DNA from: Planctomycetota bacterium
GTDB lineage: Bacteria; Planctomycetota; SZUA-567; H5-PLA8
Direction of reading: 5' to 3'
Length of the DNA: 64,000 bases
Assembly: GCA_015075375.1 (NCBI GenBank)
Contig: JABTUM010000003.1
Location: 186,001 to 250,000, forward strand
Below are positions 49,681 through 58,091 of the stretch, in pieces; within the stretch, counting starts at the first letter, position 1, and each line of letters begins with the position of its first letter. The notes beneath the pieces were generated by a model. That model was not told where the DNA came from, did no database searches, and was given only the letters and a program-made list of their open reading frames with translations. Position numbers and translations under genes: made by a program.

Positions 49681-50585
49681 ACTTTATGGCCGGAGCCTTG
49701 GCCGGAACCGCGCTTCCCGTGCGAACCGCGACGGTGGTCTATTCTCGCGTACCTCAAGAAGAGCGGGCACAACGCCAGCCGGAATACGAAAAACTGGCGG
49801 CCGCATTGCGTGCGATCGGCATCGAATTCCTGGAAGTCGAATCGATTTACGACCGCTATGAGGAAGACGACGATACCCGCCTTCTGCGAGAGGCTCCTGG
49901 CGATCTGATCTTCATCGGATGGCATTACCCGCGCGCCTTGAAGTGGATCCTTGCGCGCCAAGGACTCGACGTAAACGGGCGCGCTCGCGCGCTGCATTGC
50001 CTGGATGCGCGCGAGGAAGAGCCTGCGGTGCTAGCCGAACGCGTAAAGAAGATTCTCGCCGGTAGCGCCAGCGCCGTTGTAACCGCTCCCCCCAAGTCCC
50101 CTTCGACCTCCGATGGGCTTACGCCGCGGCAACGCGGCGATTTGGCGGAACAGGCACTGCCAAATCCCGAGAACGCGAAGCTCTCCGCTCGCTGGTACCC
50201 GGTGGTCGACTACGACGCATGCACCAACTGCATGGAGTGCCTCGATTTTTGCCTCTTCGGCGTCTACGGCGTGGATGCGGGCGGAACGCTGCGCGTGACG
50301 AATCAGGACGAATGCCGAAGCGATTGTCCGGCCTGCGCTCGCGTCTGTCCGGTGGGCGCCATTGTGTTCCCCAAGTACGTGACCAATGTGGCCATCGCCG
50401 GCGGCCAGGACGACGGGGACCGCGGCAGCCTGAAGCTCGATCTTTCCAAAATCTTTGGGAAGCCCAAAGCGCGCCACCAAGCGGCCCTCGAACGCGACCG
50501 CGAACTGCTCAAGGCCGGCCGTAAGCCGCCCAGCGCCGATGAAGTCGAGAAACTCACCGACGCTTTCGACCAAGTGGATCTTTGA
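49677..50585 (+). CDS. ferredoxin-like protein with two 4Fe-4S sites
   Basis: A 302-residue protein with an N-terminal alpha/beta region of unknown function (about residues 15-130, TATVVYSRVPQEERAQ, with FIGWHYPRALKWIL) and a ferredoxin-like centre. The first Fe-S motif is C182-x2-C185-x2-C188-x3-C192 (CTNCMECLDFC), the second C213-x3-C217-x2-C220-x3-C224 (CRSDCPACARVC). It starts with ATG in the ATGA overlap with the GTPase gene and is coupled to the next gene by TGATG. Most likely it supplies electrons to the radical SAM enzyme encoded next. The N-terminal part could be a partner-binding domain; I do not recognise it. Confidence 0.85.
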   Translation: MNFMAGALAGTALPVRTATVVYSRVPQEERAQRQPEYEKLAAALRAIGIEFLEVESIYDRYEEDDDTRLLREAPGDLIFIGWHYPRALKWILARQGLDVNGRARALHCLDAREEEPAVLAERVKKILAGSASAVVTAPPKSPSTSDGLTPRQRGDLAEQALPNPENAKLSARWYPVVDYDACTNCMECLDFCLFGVYGVDAGGTLRVTNQDECRSDCPACARVCPVGAIVFPKYVTNVAIAGGQDDGDRGSLKLDLSKIFGKPKARHQAALERDRELLKAGRKPPSADEVEKLTDAFDQVDL

Positions 50586-51883
50586 TGACTCAAACAACCG
50601 CAACACCGGCATCCACCCCCAGCACGCTCCTGGCCGAGCCGGCTGCGCTCCCACCGCTGGATACGCGGCGCTCGTTCGTGCGTGAGCATCTGAATCTTGC
50701 TTATATGGGCTGGCGCGCCGCGCGCGATCTGTCCATCCGCGCGCTTTGGAAAGCTGCCTACCTGTATGGATGGAAGGGCTTTAAGGCCATTCGCGCCTAT
50801 AAAGGCCGGCTCGATCGAGGCGAGTTGTACCCGCCGTTCATGTTCATCGCGCTCACCAACACCTGCAATTTGCGCTGCCATGGATGCTGGGTCGAAAAGG
50901 AAGGCACGGCCTTCTACCTCACGCCCGAGGAGATTGACCGGATTATCGTGAGCGGCAAAAAACGTAACGCGTACTACTACACGCTTCTGGGCGGCGAACC
51001 CTTCATGTACAAGGGGTTGCTGGAGATTTTCGCGCGGCATCCGGATTGTTATTTCCAAGTCATCACCAACGGAATGTTCTTCAACGAGCAGACGGTCGCG
51101 AAGCTGGCCGAATTAGGCAACGTCACTCCGCTCATCAGCCTCGACGGATATGCCGATCAGAACGACCTGCGCCGCGGATCAGGCGTATTCGAGGCCGCCG
51201 CCAAAGGCTTGGCGCGACTGAAGGCCGCGAAAATCATGTTCGGCATCGCCACCACGGCAACCGGCAAGAACATGGCCGACGTGATGAGCGATGCGTACGT
51301 GAAGCACTTCATCGATTCCTGCGCGCAGTACATCTGGTACTACGTGTACCGCCCGATGAGCCCGCAACCGCACCCGGAGTACTGCGTCAGCAAAGACCAG
51401 TTGCTTTGGTTCCGCAGAAGACTGCTCGAACTGCGGCGCACGCAGCCGATCCTGGTGATCGACACCTACTGGACGGCCACGGGCGAAGCCTTCTGCCCGG
51501 CGGCCACGGGGTTGGGCTTTCACATTGGGCCGCAAGGCAGCATCGAAATCTGCCCGGCGCTCTCCTTCGCGCGCGAAACCGTCCGCGACGGCGCGGACCT
51601 TTATCCGGTCATCAACGAAAGCCCTATGCTGCGCGGCTTCCAGAAGTTCGTGAAAGAGCGGACCAAAGGTTGCGTAATCCTGGAGCACCCGCAGGAGCTG
51701 CATGATTTCCTGAAAAGCACCGATGCACGGGACTTCAGCGGCCGCGGAACGGCCTATCAGGAATTGAACGCGATTACGCCGCGGCACAGTCAACACCTGC
51801 CCGGCGAAGAGATTCCTGAGGACTTCTGGTTTTACCGGCTCCTGAAGAACCAGGTCTTTTTCGGCATGGGCGCGATTTCGTGA
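50585..51883 (+). CDS. radical SAM enzyme, SPASM-like C-terminus
   Basis: A 432-residue radical SAM enzyme. The cluster motif C94-x3-C98-x2-C101 (CNLRCHGC) follows an amphipathic N-terminal stretch (AARDLSIRALWKAAYLYGWK). The downstream motif LGGEPFM fits the GGE motif that binds SAM. The C-terminal half has Cys304, Cys323 and Cys363 in a short SPASM-like arrangement (C-P-A-A then G-S-I-E-I-C-P), suggesting one auxiliary Fe-S site. The ATG overlaps the ferredoxin stop (TGATG); a TTG one codon earlier is possible. It resembles the rSAM enzymes near isoprenoid genes but is not clearly HpnH. Substrate unknown; chain modification of an isoprenoid is a hypothesis. Confidence 0.87.
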   Translation: MTQTTATPASTPSTLLAEPAALPPLDTRRSFVREHLNLAYMGWRAARDLSIRALWKAAYLYGWKGFKAIRAYKGRLDRGELYPPFMFIALTNTCNLRCHGCWVEKEGTAFYLTPEEIDRIIVSGKKRNAYYYTLLGGEPFMYKGLLEIFARHPDCYFQVITNGMFFNEQTVAKLAELGNVTPLISLDGYADQNDLRRGSGVFEAAAKGLARLKAAKIMFGIATTATGKNMADVMSDAYVKHFIDSCAQYIWYYVYRPMSPQPHPEYCVSKDQLLWFRRRLLELRRTQPILVIDTYWTATGEAFCPAATGLGFHIGPQGSIEICPALSFARETVRDGADLYPVINESPMLRGFQKFVKERTKGCVILEHPQELHDFLKSTDARDFSGRGTAYQELNAITPRHSQHLPGEEIPEDFWFYRLLKNQVFFGMGAIS

Positions 51884-52338
51884 GCACCTCCACTAAGCCC
51901 ATTCCCCCTCTTGCGGTTCGTGAACTTCGATCCGACGCCGAGATCGAAAGTGCTTTCGCGCTGGCACAGGAATTACGCACGCATTTGAAGCGTGAGCAGT
52001 TCCTCGCCCAGGTGCGGCGGCAAGAAGCCGAAGGCTATGTCCTGATTGGCGGTTTTGCTCCGGAGTTGGTGGCCCTGGCCGGCATTCGAATTTCGAGCAC
52101 GCTGGCGCGTGGTCCGCATTTATTCGTAGACGATCTGGTTACCGCTTCGAGCGTACGCGGTAAAGGCTACGGCCAGGCCCTTCTGCGCTGGCTGGCAGCC
52201 TATGCCGAAGCACGAGGGCAGACGCGGATCTACCTCGACAGCCGCGACACCGCGCTGACCTTCTACAAGAAGGTCGGCTTCACGTGCCTGACGTCGGTAC
52301 CCTGCTGGATTGAAACAGACACGTTGAAGCGGGACTGA
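51880..52338 (+). CDS. GNAT family acetyltransferase
   Basis: A 152-residue N-acetyltransferase of the GNAT fold, which moves an acetyl group from acetyl-CoA. The CoA-binding motif VRGKGYGQALLRWL is near residue 88, and the closing strand LTFYKKVGF near 125 is typical of the family. It begins with GTG inside the GTGA overlap with the radical SAM gene and its stop touches the next start, so it is embedded in the cluster and probably co-translated. The acceptor substrate cannot be read from the sequence. Confidence 0.85.
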   Translation: MSTSTKPIPPLAVRELRSDAEIESAFALAQELRTHLKREQFLAQVRRQEAEGYVLIGGFAPELVALAGIRISSTLARGPHLFVDDLVTASSVRGKGYGQALLRWLAAYAEARGQTRIYLDSRDTALTFYKKVGFTCLTSVPCWIETDTLKRD

Positions 52339-54168
52339 GTGCACTCATTTTTAGGCGGTGCATGCTTGGAACTAAATTCCTTGGACCATTGCCGTTCCCG
52401 GGCGCTGAAGGCGCTTCGCGCGAAACGCCATGCCGATGGATATTGGGAAGGCCGCTTGGCGACCTCGCCGCTCGCCACCGCCGTGGCGCTCGCCGCTTTG
52501 GCGCACGAGCCGACGGCCCCTATCGACCGCTCTGCCGCAGCCGAGTACCTGCGGCGTACCCAGCATCCCGACGGGGGCTGGGGCGATACGGATCGCTCGA
52601 AGTCCAACTTGGCTGCCACTCTGCTCGTGTTAAGTGCCGACGCGCTTCAGTCGGAACGGTTTCGGGCTCGTGATGCGTCCTCGAGTACCCGGCAAGGCCC
52701 ATCGGGCATGCTTCCGGAAGAGGCGCGTGAACGCGCCGAGCGTTTCGTCGAAAGCCTTGGCGGCCTTCGCCACGGATTGGCACGCATCTACGGCCGCGAT
52801 CTGACCTTCCAGGTGCCGATCCGTATGGCAGCGGCGTCAGCGGGCTTACTTGACTGGCGCGAGGTCGACCCGCTTCCGTTCGAGTTGACTTTGGTACCAC
52901 GGAGCGTCATGGGGGCGATCGGGCTTCCGGTCGTAAGTTACGCGCTTCCTGCGCTTGTCTGCGTAGGATTATCACGACATGCCCAAGCGCCGAGCGGTTG
53001 GCCGCATGCGCGCGCGCTACGCGCCTGGAGCGCCGCACGAGCGCTGAAGCTAACAGCTTCGATGCAGCCCAAAAGCGGCGGTTTCCTTGAGGCAATCCCC
53101 ATCACCGCGTTCTGTTTGCTGGGTTTGCATGCGGCGGGGCGATCCGAGCACCAAGTCGCACGGAACGCGACTCGCTTTCTGGCGGCCACCCAACGCGCCG
53201 ATGGTGGCTGGCCGGTGGAAGTTCACCTCGCCACCTGGAACACCACGCGCGCGATCGATGCGCTCCACGGCGCCGGCCTGCTGGAGGAAGCACTGGACGC
53301 TTCCGAGCGCGTGAAGACGCGCGACTGGCTGCTTGCCTGCCAGAAGAAGTCTCCCCATCCGTATACCGGCACGGCGCCTGGCGGCTGGGGTTGGAACGCT
53401 CTCGACGGCGCGGTGCCCGATGCCGACGACACGGCAGGTGCACTGCTGGCGCTACGCGCTCTCGGCGTTCCTGCCCAAGCACCGCAACTTCAAGCCGGCT
53501 TACGCTGGCTGCTCACGCTTCAAAACCGCGACGGTGGAATCCCCACCTTTTGCCGTGGCTGGCAGAGGCTCCCGTTTGACCAAAGCGCTCCGGATCTGAC
53601 CGCCCATGCGTTGCGAGCGATGCAGGCATTAGAGACCGCGGAGCATCCCGCTTACGCAAAAGCGTGGAGATGCTTAGAACGGGTGCAGCGGCCGGACGGT
53701 TCGTTCGCTCCGCTTTGGTTCGGCTGCGAAGCGGCCTCCGATGAATTAAACGCCACCTACGGAACCGCCCAGGTTCTTTTGGCGTGTGCGCACGAAAAGG
53801 CTCCTATGCCTTTGCGCGACCGCGCGCTGGCTTGGCTGCGCTCGATTCAGCACGAAGACGGGGCCTTTGGCGGAACTTCAGGTGCGCCAGGCAGTGCCGA
53901 AGAGACCGGCTTGGCACTGCGCGCCATGGCCGCACACCAAGACGGGCGGGCTGATCCGGCCTGCTCCCGAGCGGCTCGGTGGCTGATCGAGCACCAGAGA
54001 GAAGACGGATCCTGGGATCCCTCCCCCATCGGATTTTACTTCGCGGTGCTTTGGTACTACGAAGAGTTGTATCCGCTTTGCTTCGCATTGGGCGGGTTGG
54101 GAACGAATAAGGCAGGCGGGCTTGCTTCCGCGCGGCAACCTGAAATGATCGCTTCGAACGGGCAGTAA
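52339..54168 (+). CDS. squalene-hopene cyclase-family (class II) terpene cyclase
   Basis: A 609-residue alpha/alpha-barrel protein of the squalene-hopene cyclase (SHC) family. The class II acid motif is intact: DADDTA, with Asp361, Asp363 and Asp364 in a 609-residue chain (bacterial SHC has DVDD in a similar place, about residues 374-377 of 631). Seven QW-type repeats are visible, such as TQHPDGGWGD, TQRADGGWPVE, LQNRDGGIPT, VQRPDGSFAP, IQHEDGAFGG and HQREDGSWDP. A squalene-type substrate is not certain: the usual conserved motif at the C-terminus differs (GFYFAVLWYYEEL). It starts at a GTG directly after the GNAT stop. Product unknown; the adjacent gene makes a prenyl diphosphate. Confidence 0.85.
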   Translation: MHSFLGGACLELNSLDHCRSRALKALRAKRHADGYWEGRLATSPLATAVALAALAHEPTAPIDRSAAAEYLRRTQHPDGGWGDTDRSKSNLAATLLVLSADALQSERFRARDASSSTRQGPSGMLPEEARERAERFVESLGGLRHGLARIYGRDLTFQVPIRMAAASAGLLDWREVDPLPFELTLVPRSVMGAIGLPVVSYALPALVCVGLSRHAQAPSGWPHARALRAWSAARALKLTASMQPKSGGFLEAIPITAFCLLGLHAAGRSEHQVARNATRFLAATQRADGGWPVEVHLATWNTTRAIDALHGAGLLEEALDASERVKTRDWLLACQKKSPHPYTGTAPGGWGWNALDGAVPDADDTAGALLALRALGVPAQAPQLQAGLRWLLTLQNRDGGIPTFCRGWQRLPFDQSAPDLTAHALRAMQALETAEHPAYAKAWRCLERVQRPDGSFAPLWFGCEAASDELNATYGTAQVLLACAHEKAPMPLRDRALAWLRSIQHEDGAFGGTSGAPGSAEETGLALRAMAAHQDGRADPACSRAARWLIEHQREDGSWDPSPIGFYFAVLWYYEELYPLCFALGGLGTNKAGGLASARQPEMIASNGQ

Positions 54169-54196
54169 ACCAAAGCCTTAGAGAGTCTTGTTTCAT

Positions 54197-56041
54197 ATGG
54201 CGGCACATACGAACGACGATTACGAACCGCGCGCAGATCCTCTGGTGGGCGCTCCGTATCCGGCTCCCGTCTTGCCGCGGCAAGACGGGCGCGGCCAGAC
54301 CGAGGAACTGGCGCGCAACGGCGCCGAACGCACCGTCAAGGCGCGCGCTCCACAAGCCTATCGGCATGACGAATGGCGTCCGGCCGGCGAACTCTTCAAG
54401 AGCATTCCCGAGCGCAAGGAAGATCGTGAGTCTTTACGGCAGGCAGCCGCCCGTTCGGCACACTTGATTCCGCGGGACCGTCCGCCCACCAAGCAACGCT
54501 TGGCCGAATTGGGCCGCGACCTGCTGGGTCCGTTGGGCTACGACGACACCTACCTTGGCTTCGCGATGGTGATGCTGAATAACGAATACTGGCGCGACCA
54601 GTTCGCGGCGGTGCCTTTCGAAAAGCGCTTGTTCAGCATGCCGCATTGCCTTAAGCAGGCCGAGAACTGCACGGCAAAGCTCGACGAAGTCCAGCTCCAC
54701 TGCAACAATTGCGGCCTTTGTTCACTGGCCGACTTCGATCAAATCGGCAAGCGGCTGGGCTATAACGTCCTGATCGCCGAAGGCACCCCTGTGGTGCTGC
54801 GCCTGATCGCCAGCGGCGAAGTTGAGGGCATCCTGGGCGTGGCATGCCTGAACGTGCTCGAAAAGGCCTTCGATCGCGTGCTTCAACTCGGCATTCCGGC
54901 TATCGCGATTCCACTCTTGCGCGATACCTGCCACAACACCGAAGTGGACGAAGATTGGGTCATGCAGGCGCTGGGCATCCAGCGAGTCGGAGCGCAACGC
55001 ACCCGAAGCTTCGTGCCACTGTTACGCGAGGTAGTTCACGATTTCGATCCCAAGCCGCTTGAGGCGCTGGTCCCCGCCGATCGTGCGGAACTTCCGCGGG
55101 GTGACCGCGTGGCCGAGACCGAGCGCATTTCGGTGGCCTGGATGCGCAAAGGCGGAAAGCGCTTCCGGCCGTTCCTGACCCAAGCGGCCTGGCAAGCGCT
55201 AAGCGACCGGGATGAGGTTCCGGACTCGGTCAAGCGCGTGGCGGCGGCGATGGAGTTCTTCCACAAAGCATCGCTGATCCACGACGACATCGAGGACGAC
55301 GACGACTTCCGCTATGGAACCGAGACGCTGCATAAGAGTCATAGCGTCCCCGTGGCGTTGAATATCGGCGACTACTTGTTGGGCCGCGGTTATCGGATCG
55401 TCGCCGAGCAATTCGGCGAGATTGGCGCGGATGCGGTGGCGAAGATTATGGGCAAGTTGAGCGAAGCGCACGTGAAACTGGCCGAAGGGCAAGGCGCTGA
55501 GTTGCTCTGGCGCAAGAGCCGCGAAAAGCAGATCGCGCCCTTGGACGTTCTGAGGCTGTATGGATTGAAAACTGCGCCGGCCTTCGACGTAGCCTTGTAT
55601 GCCGGCGTGGTGCTGGGCGGAGCGGCGGGAACATGGGACAAGGAAATCGAACGCTTCTGCAAGCATCTGGGCGTCGCATACCAGATTCAGAACGATCTTA
55701 AGGATTTGCAGCCCGATCCAGGCAACAAGGTCAAAGCTTGCGGCGACATCCTTCATGGACGGCCGACCATTCTGTTTGCCCTGGCCTTGGAGCACGCGGA
55801 CAAGGCACAAACCGAGCGGCTATTGCTTTCGGCGCGAGAAGAGCCCGATGCACCCGATCCCGAAGCCGTGCAAGTCCGGCTTGCCGAATTGCGCGAAATT
55901 TACTACCGGCACGAGGTGGCCGTCACAGCCGAACTCCTCGCCGAGAAGCAGCGCGAGCGCGCCATGCAAGCCGTCGCAGGCATCGATCACGGCGGCATGC
56001 AAGCACTCTTCACGTTTCTTACGGCTACATTGCTGGAGTGA
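54197..56041 (+). CDS. DUF116 domain fused to trans-polyprenyl diphosphate synthase
   Basis: A 614-residue fusion. Residues about 90-280 match DUF116, with a cysteine set C151-x6-C158-x10-C169-x2-C172-x2-C175 (ending CNNCGLC) that could bind a metal or cluster. From about 290 it is a polyprenyl synthase: GGKRFRP at 319-325, first Asp-rich motif D363-D-I-E-D367, and a second motif reading NDLKD (Asn499, Asp500, Asp503) where the family has DDxxD. Chain length of the product cannot be read. The ATG at 54197 is preferred over a TTG three codons upstream. It lies 28 bp after the terpene cyclase and 127 bp before the last prenyltransferase-like gene. Confidence 0.85.
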   Translation: MAAHTNDDYEPRADPLVGAPYPAPVLPRQDGRGQTEELARNGAERTVKARAPQAYRHDEWRPAGELFKSIPERKEDRESLRQAAARSAHLIPRDRPPTKQRLAELGRDLLGPLGYDDTYLGFAMVMLNNEYWRDQFAAVPFEKRLFSMPHCLKQAENCTAKLDEVQLHCNNCGLCSLADFDQIGKRLGYNVLIAEGTPVVLRLIASGEVEGILGVACLNVLEKAFDRVLQLGIPAIAIPLLRDTCHNTEVDEDWVMQALGIQRVGAQRTRSFVPLLREVVHDFDPKPLEALVPADRAELPRGDRVAETERISVAWMRKGGKRFRPFLTQAAWQALSDRDEVPDSVKRVAAAMEFFHKASLIHDDIEDDDDFRYGTETLHKSHSVPVALNIGDYLLGRGYRIVAEQFGEIGADAVAKIMGKLSEAHVKLAEGQGAELLWRKSREKQIAPLDVLRLYGLKTAPAFDVALYAGVVLGGAAGTWDKEIERFCKHLGVAYQIQNDLKDLQPDPGNKVKACGDILHGRPTILFALALEHADKAQTERLLLSAREEPDAPDPEAVQVRLAELREIYYRHEVAVTAELLAEKQRERAMQAVAGIDHGGMQALFTFLTATLLE

Positions 56042-56168
56042 CCCAAGCAAGACGATGGTTGTACTTAGCGTGGGCTGGCCCTCGCAAGCCCATTCGATGA
56101 TCGGATTCCGTTTCGGTTAACGGTCCGCATTGCATACAGCGGCCGAAACTCTAATCCACGAATCCGGC

Positions 56169-57173
56169 ATGGACGACTTGATGGACTTCCTTCAGCTTCT
56201 GCGTAACGAATTGCGGGCCGGATTGCGTGGCACTCCGGCCTCGTACCGCTCGCGCCACGCGGCCTGGCTTGCGACCCAACAGCTCGAAGGAGGCGGCTTC
56301 GCGAACCGGCGCGGAAGACCCGACCTCTATTACACCACCTTCGGGTTACGCGCGCTTTCGTGCCTGGAAGCCTTAACGCCCGCCATGGCCGCACGGGCGT
56401 TGGAATTTCTGAACGCCGAAACTCGTGCGACGCGACATCCGTTTCGAGATGCCGTCCACGCGGTTTCGTGGTGGGATGCAGTCAAGCTCTGCGAAGAGGC
56501 CGGTGTCGCCCTGGCTGTCGAAGCAAGAGACGAAGCCCTCGAGCGGACACGGTTGGGACTTGCCGCTTTACGCCGAATGGACGGCGGCTGGGCCAAGCAT
56601 CCGCAAGAAGGAAACGGAAGCTTGTACCACTCGTTTCTGGCGGCCTTAACCTTTCGGCGCATGGCTGAGACGGTTCCCGAAGCCGAACGCTTGTCGCCGT
56701 TTTTGGCAGGCTTGATCGAAGCGACCGGTGGATTCCGCGAGAATGCCTACAGCAAGCGACCCGGTACGAATGCTACCGCCGCCGGCGTCGCGCTTGCCTT
56801 ACTGCTCAAGTCCAGAGGCTTGCCGGGCCTATTGGCGGGCTGGGGCGCGCTTCGAGATGCGCTGAGCGGTTGGGCCTCTCGCGACTTGCGCGCACACGGA
56901 ACGTTTTTGATAAAGTTGCAGAATGACGAGGGCGGCTTTCAAGCTACGCCTAACGCGCCGTTCGCGGATCTGCTGAGCACCTATACGGCACTCTTTACGC
57001 TTAAAAATATCGCCGCGCTGGATGAACGTTCGTTGGCACGAGGCGGGTCTTATGCGCGAGCGCTGGAACTACCCGAAGGCGGATACGTAGGTTTCGCGCT
57101 CGAGGCGGACCCCGATTGCGAATACACATTTTACGGACTGGGCGTGGCGAGCCTGGAAGCAGCTACTTCTTGA
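56169..57173 (+). CDS. prenyltransferase-beta-like alpha-toroid protein
   Basis: A 334-residue protein with the repeat pattern of prenyltransferase and squalene-oxidase domains, closest in texture to Rab geranylgeranyltransferase beta subunits rather than to SHC. Repeats include LEGGGFANRRGRPDLYYTTF, MDGGWAKHPQEG with YHSFLAAL, NDEGGFQATP with LLSTYTALFTL, and EGGYVGFALEADPDCEYTF. The last one recalls the DxC zinc-site region of those enzymes. There is no DxDD motif. I chose the ATG at 56169; a TTG at 56130 would add 13 residues. Its end overlaps the Rrf2 gene by 11 bp, convergent. The role may be prenyl transfer or substrate binding. Confidence 0.7.
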   Translation: MDDLMDFLQLLRNELRAGLRGTPASYRSRHAAWLATQQLEGGGFANRRGRPDLYYTTFGLRALSCLEALTPAMAARALEFLNAETRATRHPFRDAVHAVSWWDAVKLCEEAGVALAVEARDEALERTRLGLAALRRMDGGWAKHPQEGNGSLYHSFLAALTFRRMAETVPEAERLSPFLAGLIEATGGFRENAYSKRPGTNATAAGVALALLLKSRGLPGLLAGWGALRDALSGWASRDLRAHGTFLIKLQNDEGGFQATPNAPFADLLSTYTALFTLKNIAALDERSLARGGSYARALELPEGGYVGFALEADPDCEYTFYGLGVASLEAATS

Positions 57174-57579
57174 TGGCGTGCTGATGTTCGACGAGTTTGG
57201 TTAGCGGCGTTTTTTGAAATAGGGTCAACACCTTGCCGCGCGCTTCCTTCCATGCAAAATGAATCGGGCAGGCATCTTCATCCCGGCATTCCTTCCGGCC
57301 CAAAACGCACGTCTCGTAACGGCTCATCGGCTCAACGGCAGCAAGAATTTCATACAGGCAAACCTGCTTGGGACTGCGAGCCATGCGGAACCCGCCGTTG
57401 CGGCCGCGCTGGGAGTCCAACAGGCCCGCACGAGCGAGCGACTGCAAAACTTTGCTCAAGTAATTGGGAGGGATATCGAGCGTTTTTCCGACATCGCGGG
57501 CTAGTGCATACTCACCTTCCGGCCGATCGGCTAAATAGGCCATCGCACGTAGCGCGTATTCGCCGGTGACAGTAATCAA
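57163..57579 (-). CDS. Rrf2 family transcriptional regulator, likely Fe-S sensor
   Basis: A 138-residue Rrf2-type regulator. The winged helix is complete (GEYALRAMAYLADRP, DIPPNYLSKVLQSLARAGLL, then SQRGRNGGFRMAR). Three cysteines near residues 91-104 (YETCVLGRKECRDEDACPIH) are spaced C-x6-C-x5-C, like the Fe-S ligands of IscR or NsrR. It starts with TTG after GGAG and converges with the isoprenoid cluster by 11 bp. It probably senses iron, redox or NO and may regulate nearby Fe-S enzymes, though its divergent neighbour is the zinc-ribbon gene. Confidence 0.88.
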   Translation of the reverse strand: MITVTGEYALRAMAYLADRPEGEYALARDVGKTLDIPPNYLSKVLQSLARAGLLDSQRGRNGGFRMARSPKQVCLYEILAAVEPMSRYETCVLGRKECRDEDACPIHFAWKEARGKVLTLFQKTPLTKLVEHQHAIKK

Positions 57580-57606
57580 AGATGAAAACTCCCGGGTTGG
57601 GCAGCC

Positions 57607-57633
57607 TATCCTTCAGATACCACTATCAGGATA
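57607..57633. promoter_or_regulatory. imperfect palindrome upstream of the Rrf2 gene (candidate operator)
   Basis: The stretch has outer arms TATCCT and AGGATA and an inner GATA/TATC pair around CCAC, giving a near-symmetric 27-bp site 28-54 nt before the Rrf2 start and in the shared divergent region with the zinc-ribbon gene. Size and position fit an autoregulatory operator; the symmetry is imperfect (three extra bases on the left). Confidence 0.4.
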
Positions 57634-57685
57634 TCCATTTGTCGCTTAAAAGGAAAGAGCGCAAATCGCTTGGTGCCCAGGAACT

Positions 57686-58090
57686 GTGGAACCGACAGCC
57701 GCTCCCGCCACTTCGCCGGCCCCGTGTCCGCTATGCGGCGAATCGTCGCCTGACGGAACCGTTGCGTGCATCTACTGCGGCTTTCCACTCACTCCGGAAG
57801 GCCAAGCGCAAGTGGCTGAACAGGAACGTATCGCGCGCCTTGCGCCGATCCCTCCCGCCGAATCGCTTCCTCCCGCCAGCGACCGCGTGGCATGTGTGCT
57901 GCTCGCGCTAAGTTGGCCAGGACTAACGCTGCTTACGCCTTGGTCCTGGTGCCTGCCGGCCGGCGGCTTGGCTTTTGCTGCTTCCTGTCTGCTCCGCAGC
58001 CAATACCGGCGCGCGCGAGCGTATATCTACAGCACGCTGGTGGGATTCGGCTTATGGCTTGTCGGCTTGATGGGCCTGCTGAATCTGTAA
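57686..58090 (+). CDS. zinc-ribbon membrane protein of unknown function
   Basis: A 134-residue protein. A zinc-ribbon-like motif C14-x2-C17 and C28-x2-C31 (CPLCGE, then CIYCGF) opens the protein, followed by a Pro/Ala-rich linker and two hydrophobic segments near the C-terminus (VACVLLALSWPGLTLLTPWS and STLVGFGLWLVGLMGLLNL). It starts with GTG. Similar ribbon-plus-membrane proteins are common and unassigned. It is divergent from the Rrf2 gene and ends 1 bp before the rhamnosidase start. Confidence 0.7.
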   Translation: MEPTAAPATSPAPCPLCGESSPDGTVACIYCGFPLTPEGQAQVAEQERIARLAPIPPAESLPPASDRVACVLLALSWPGLTLLTPWSWCLPAGGLAFAASCLLRSQYRRARAYIYSTLVGFGLWLVGLMGLLNL

Positions 58091-58091
58091 T

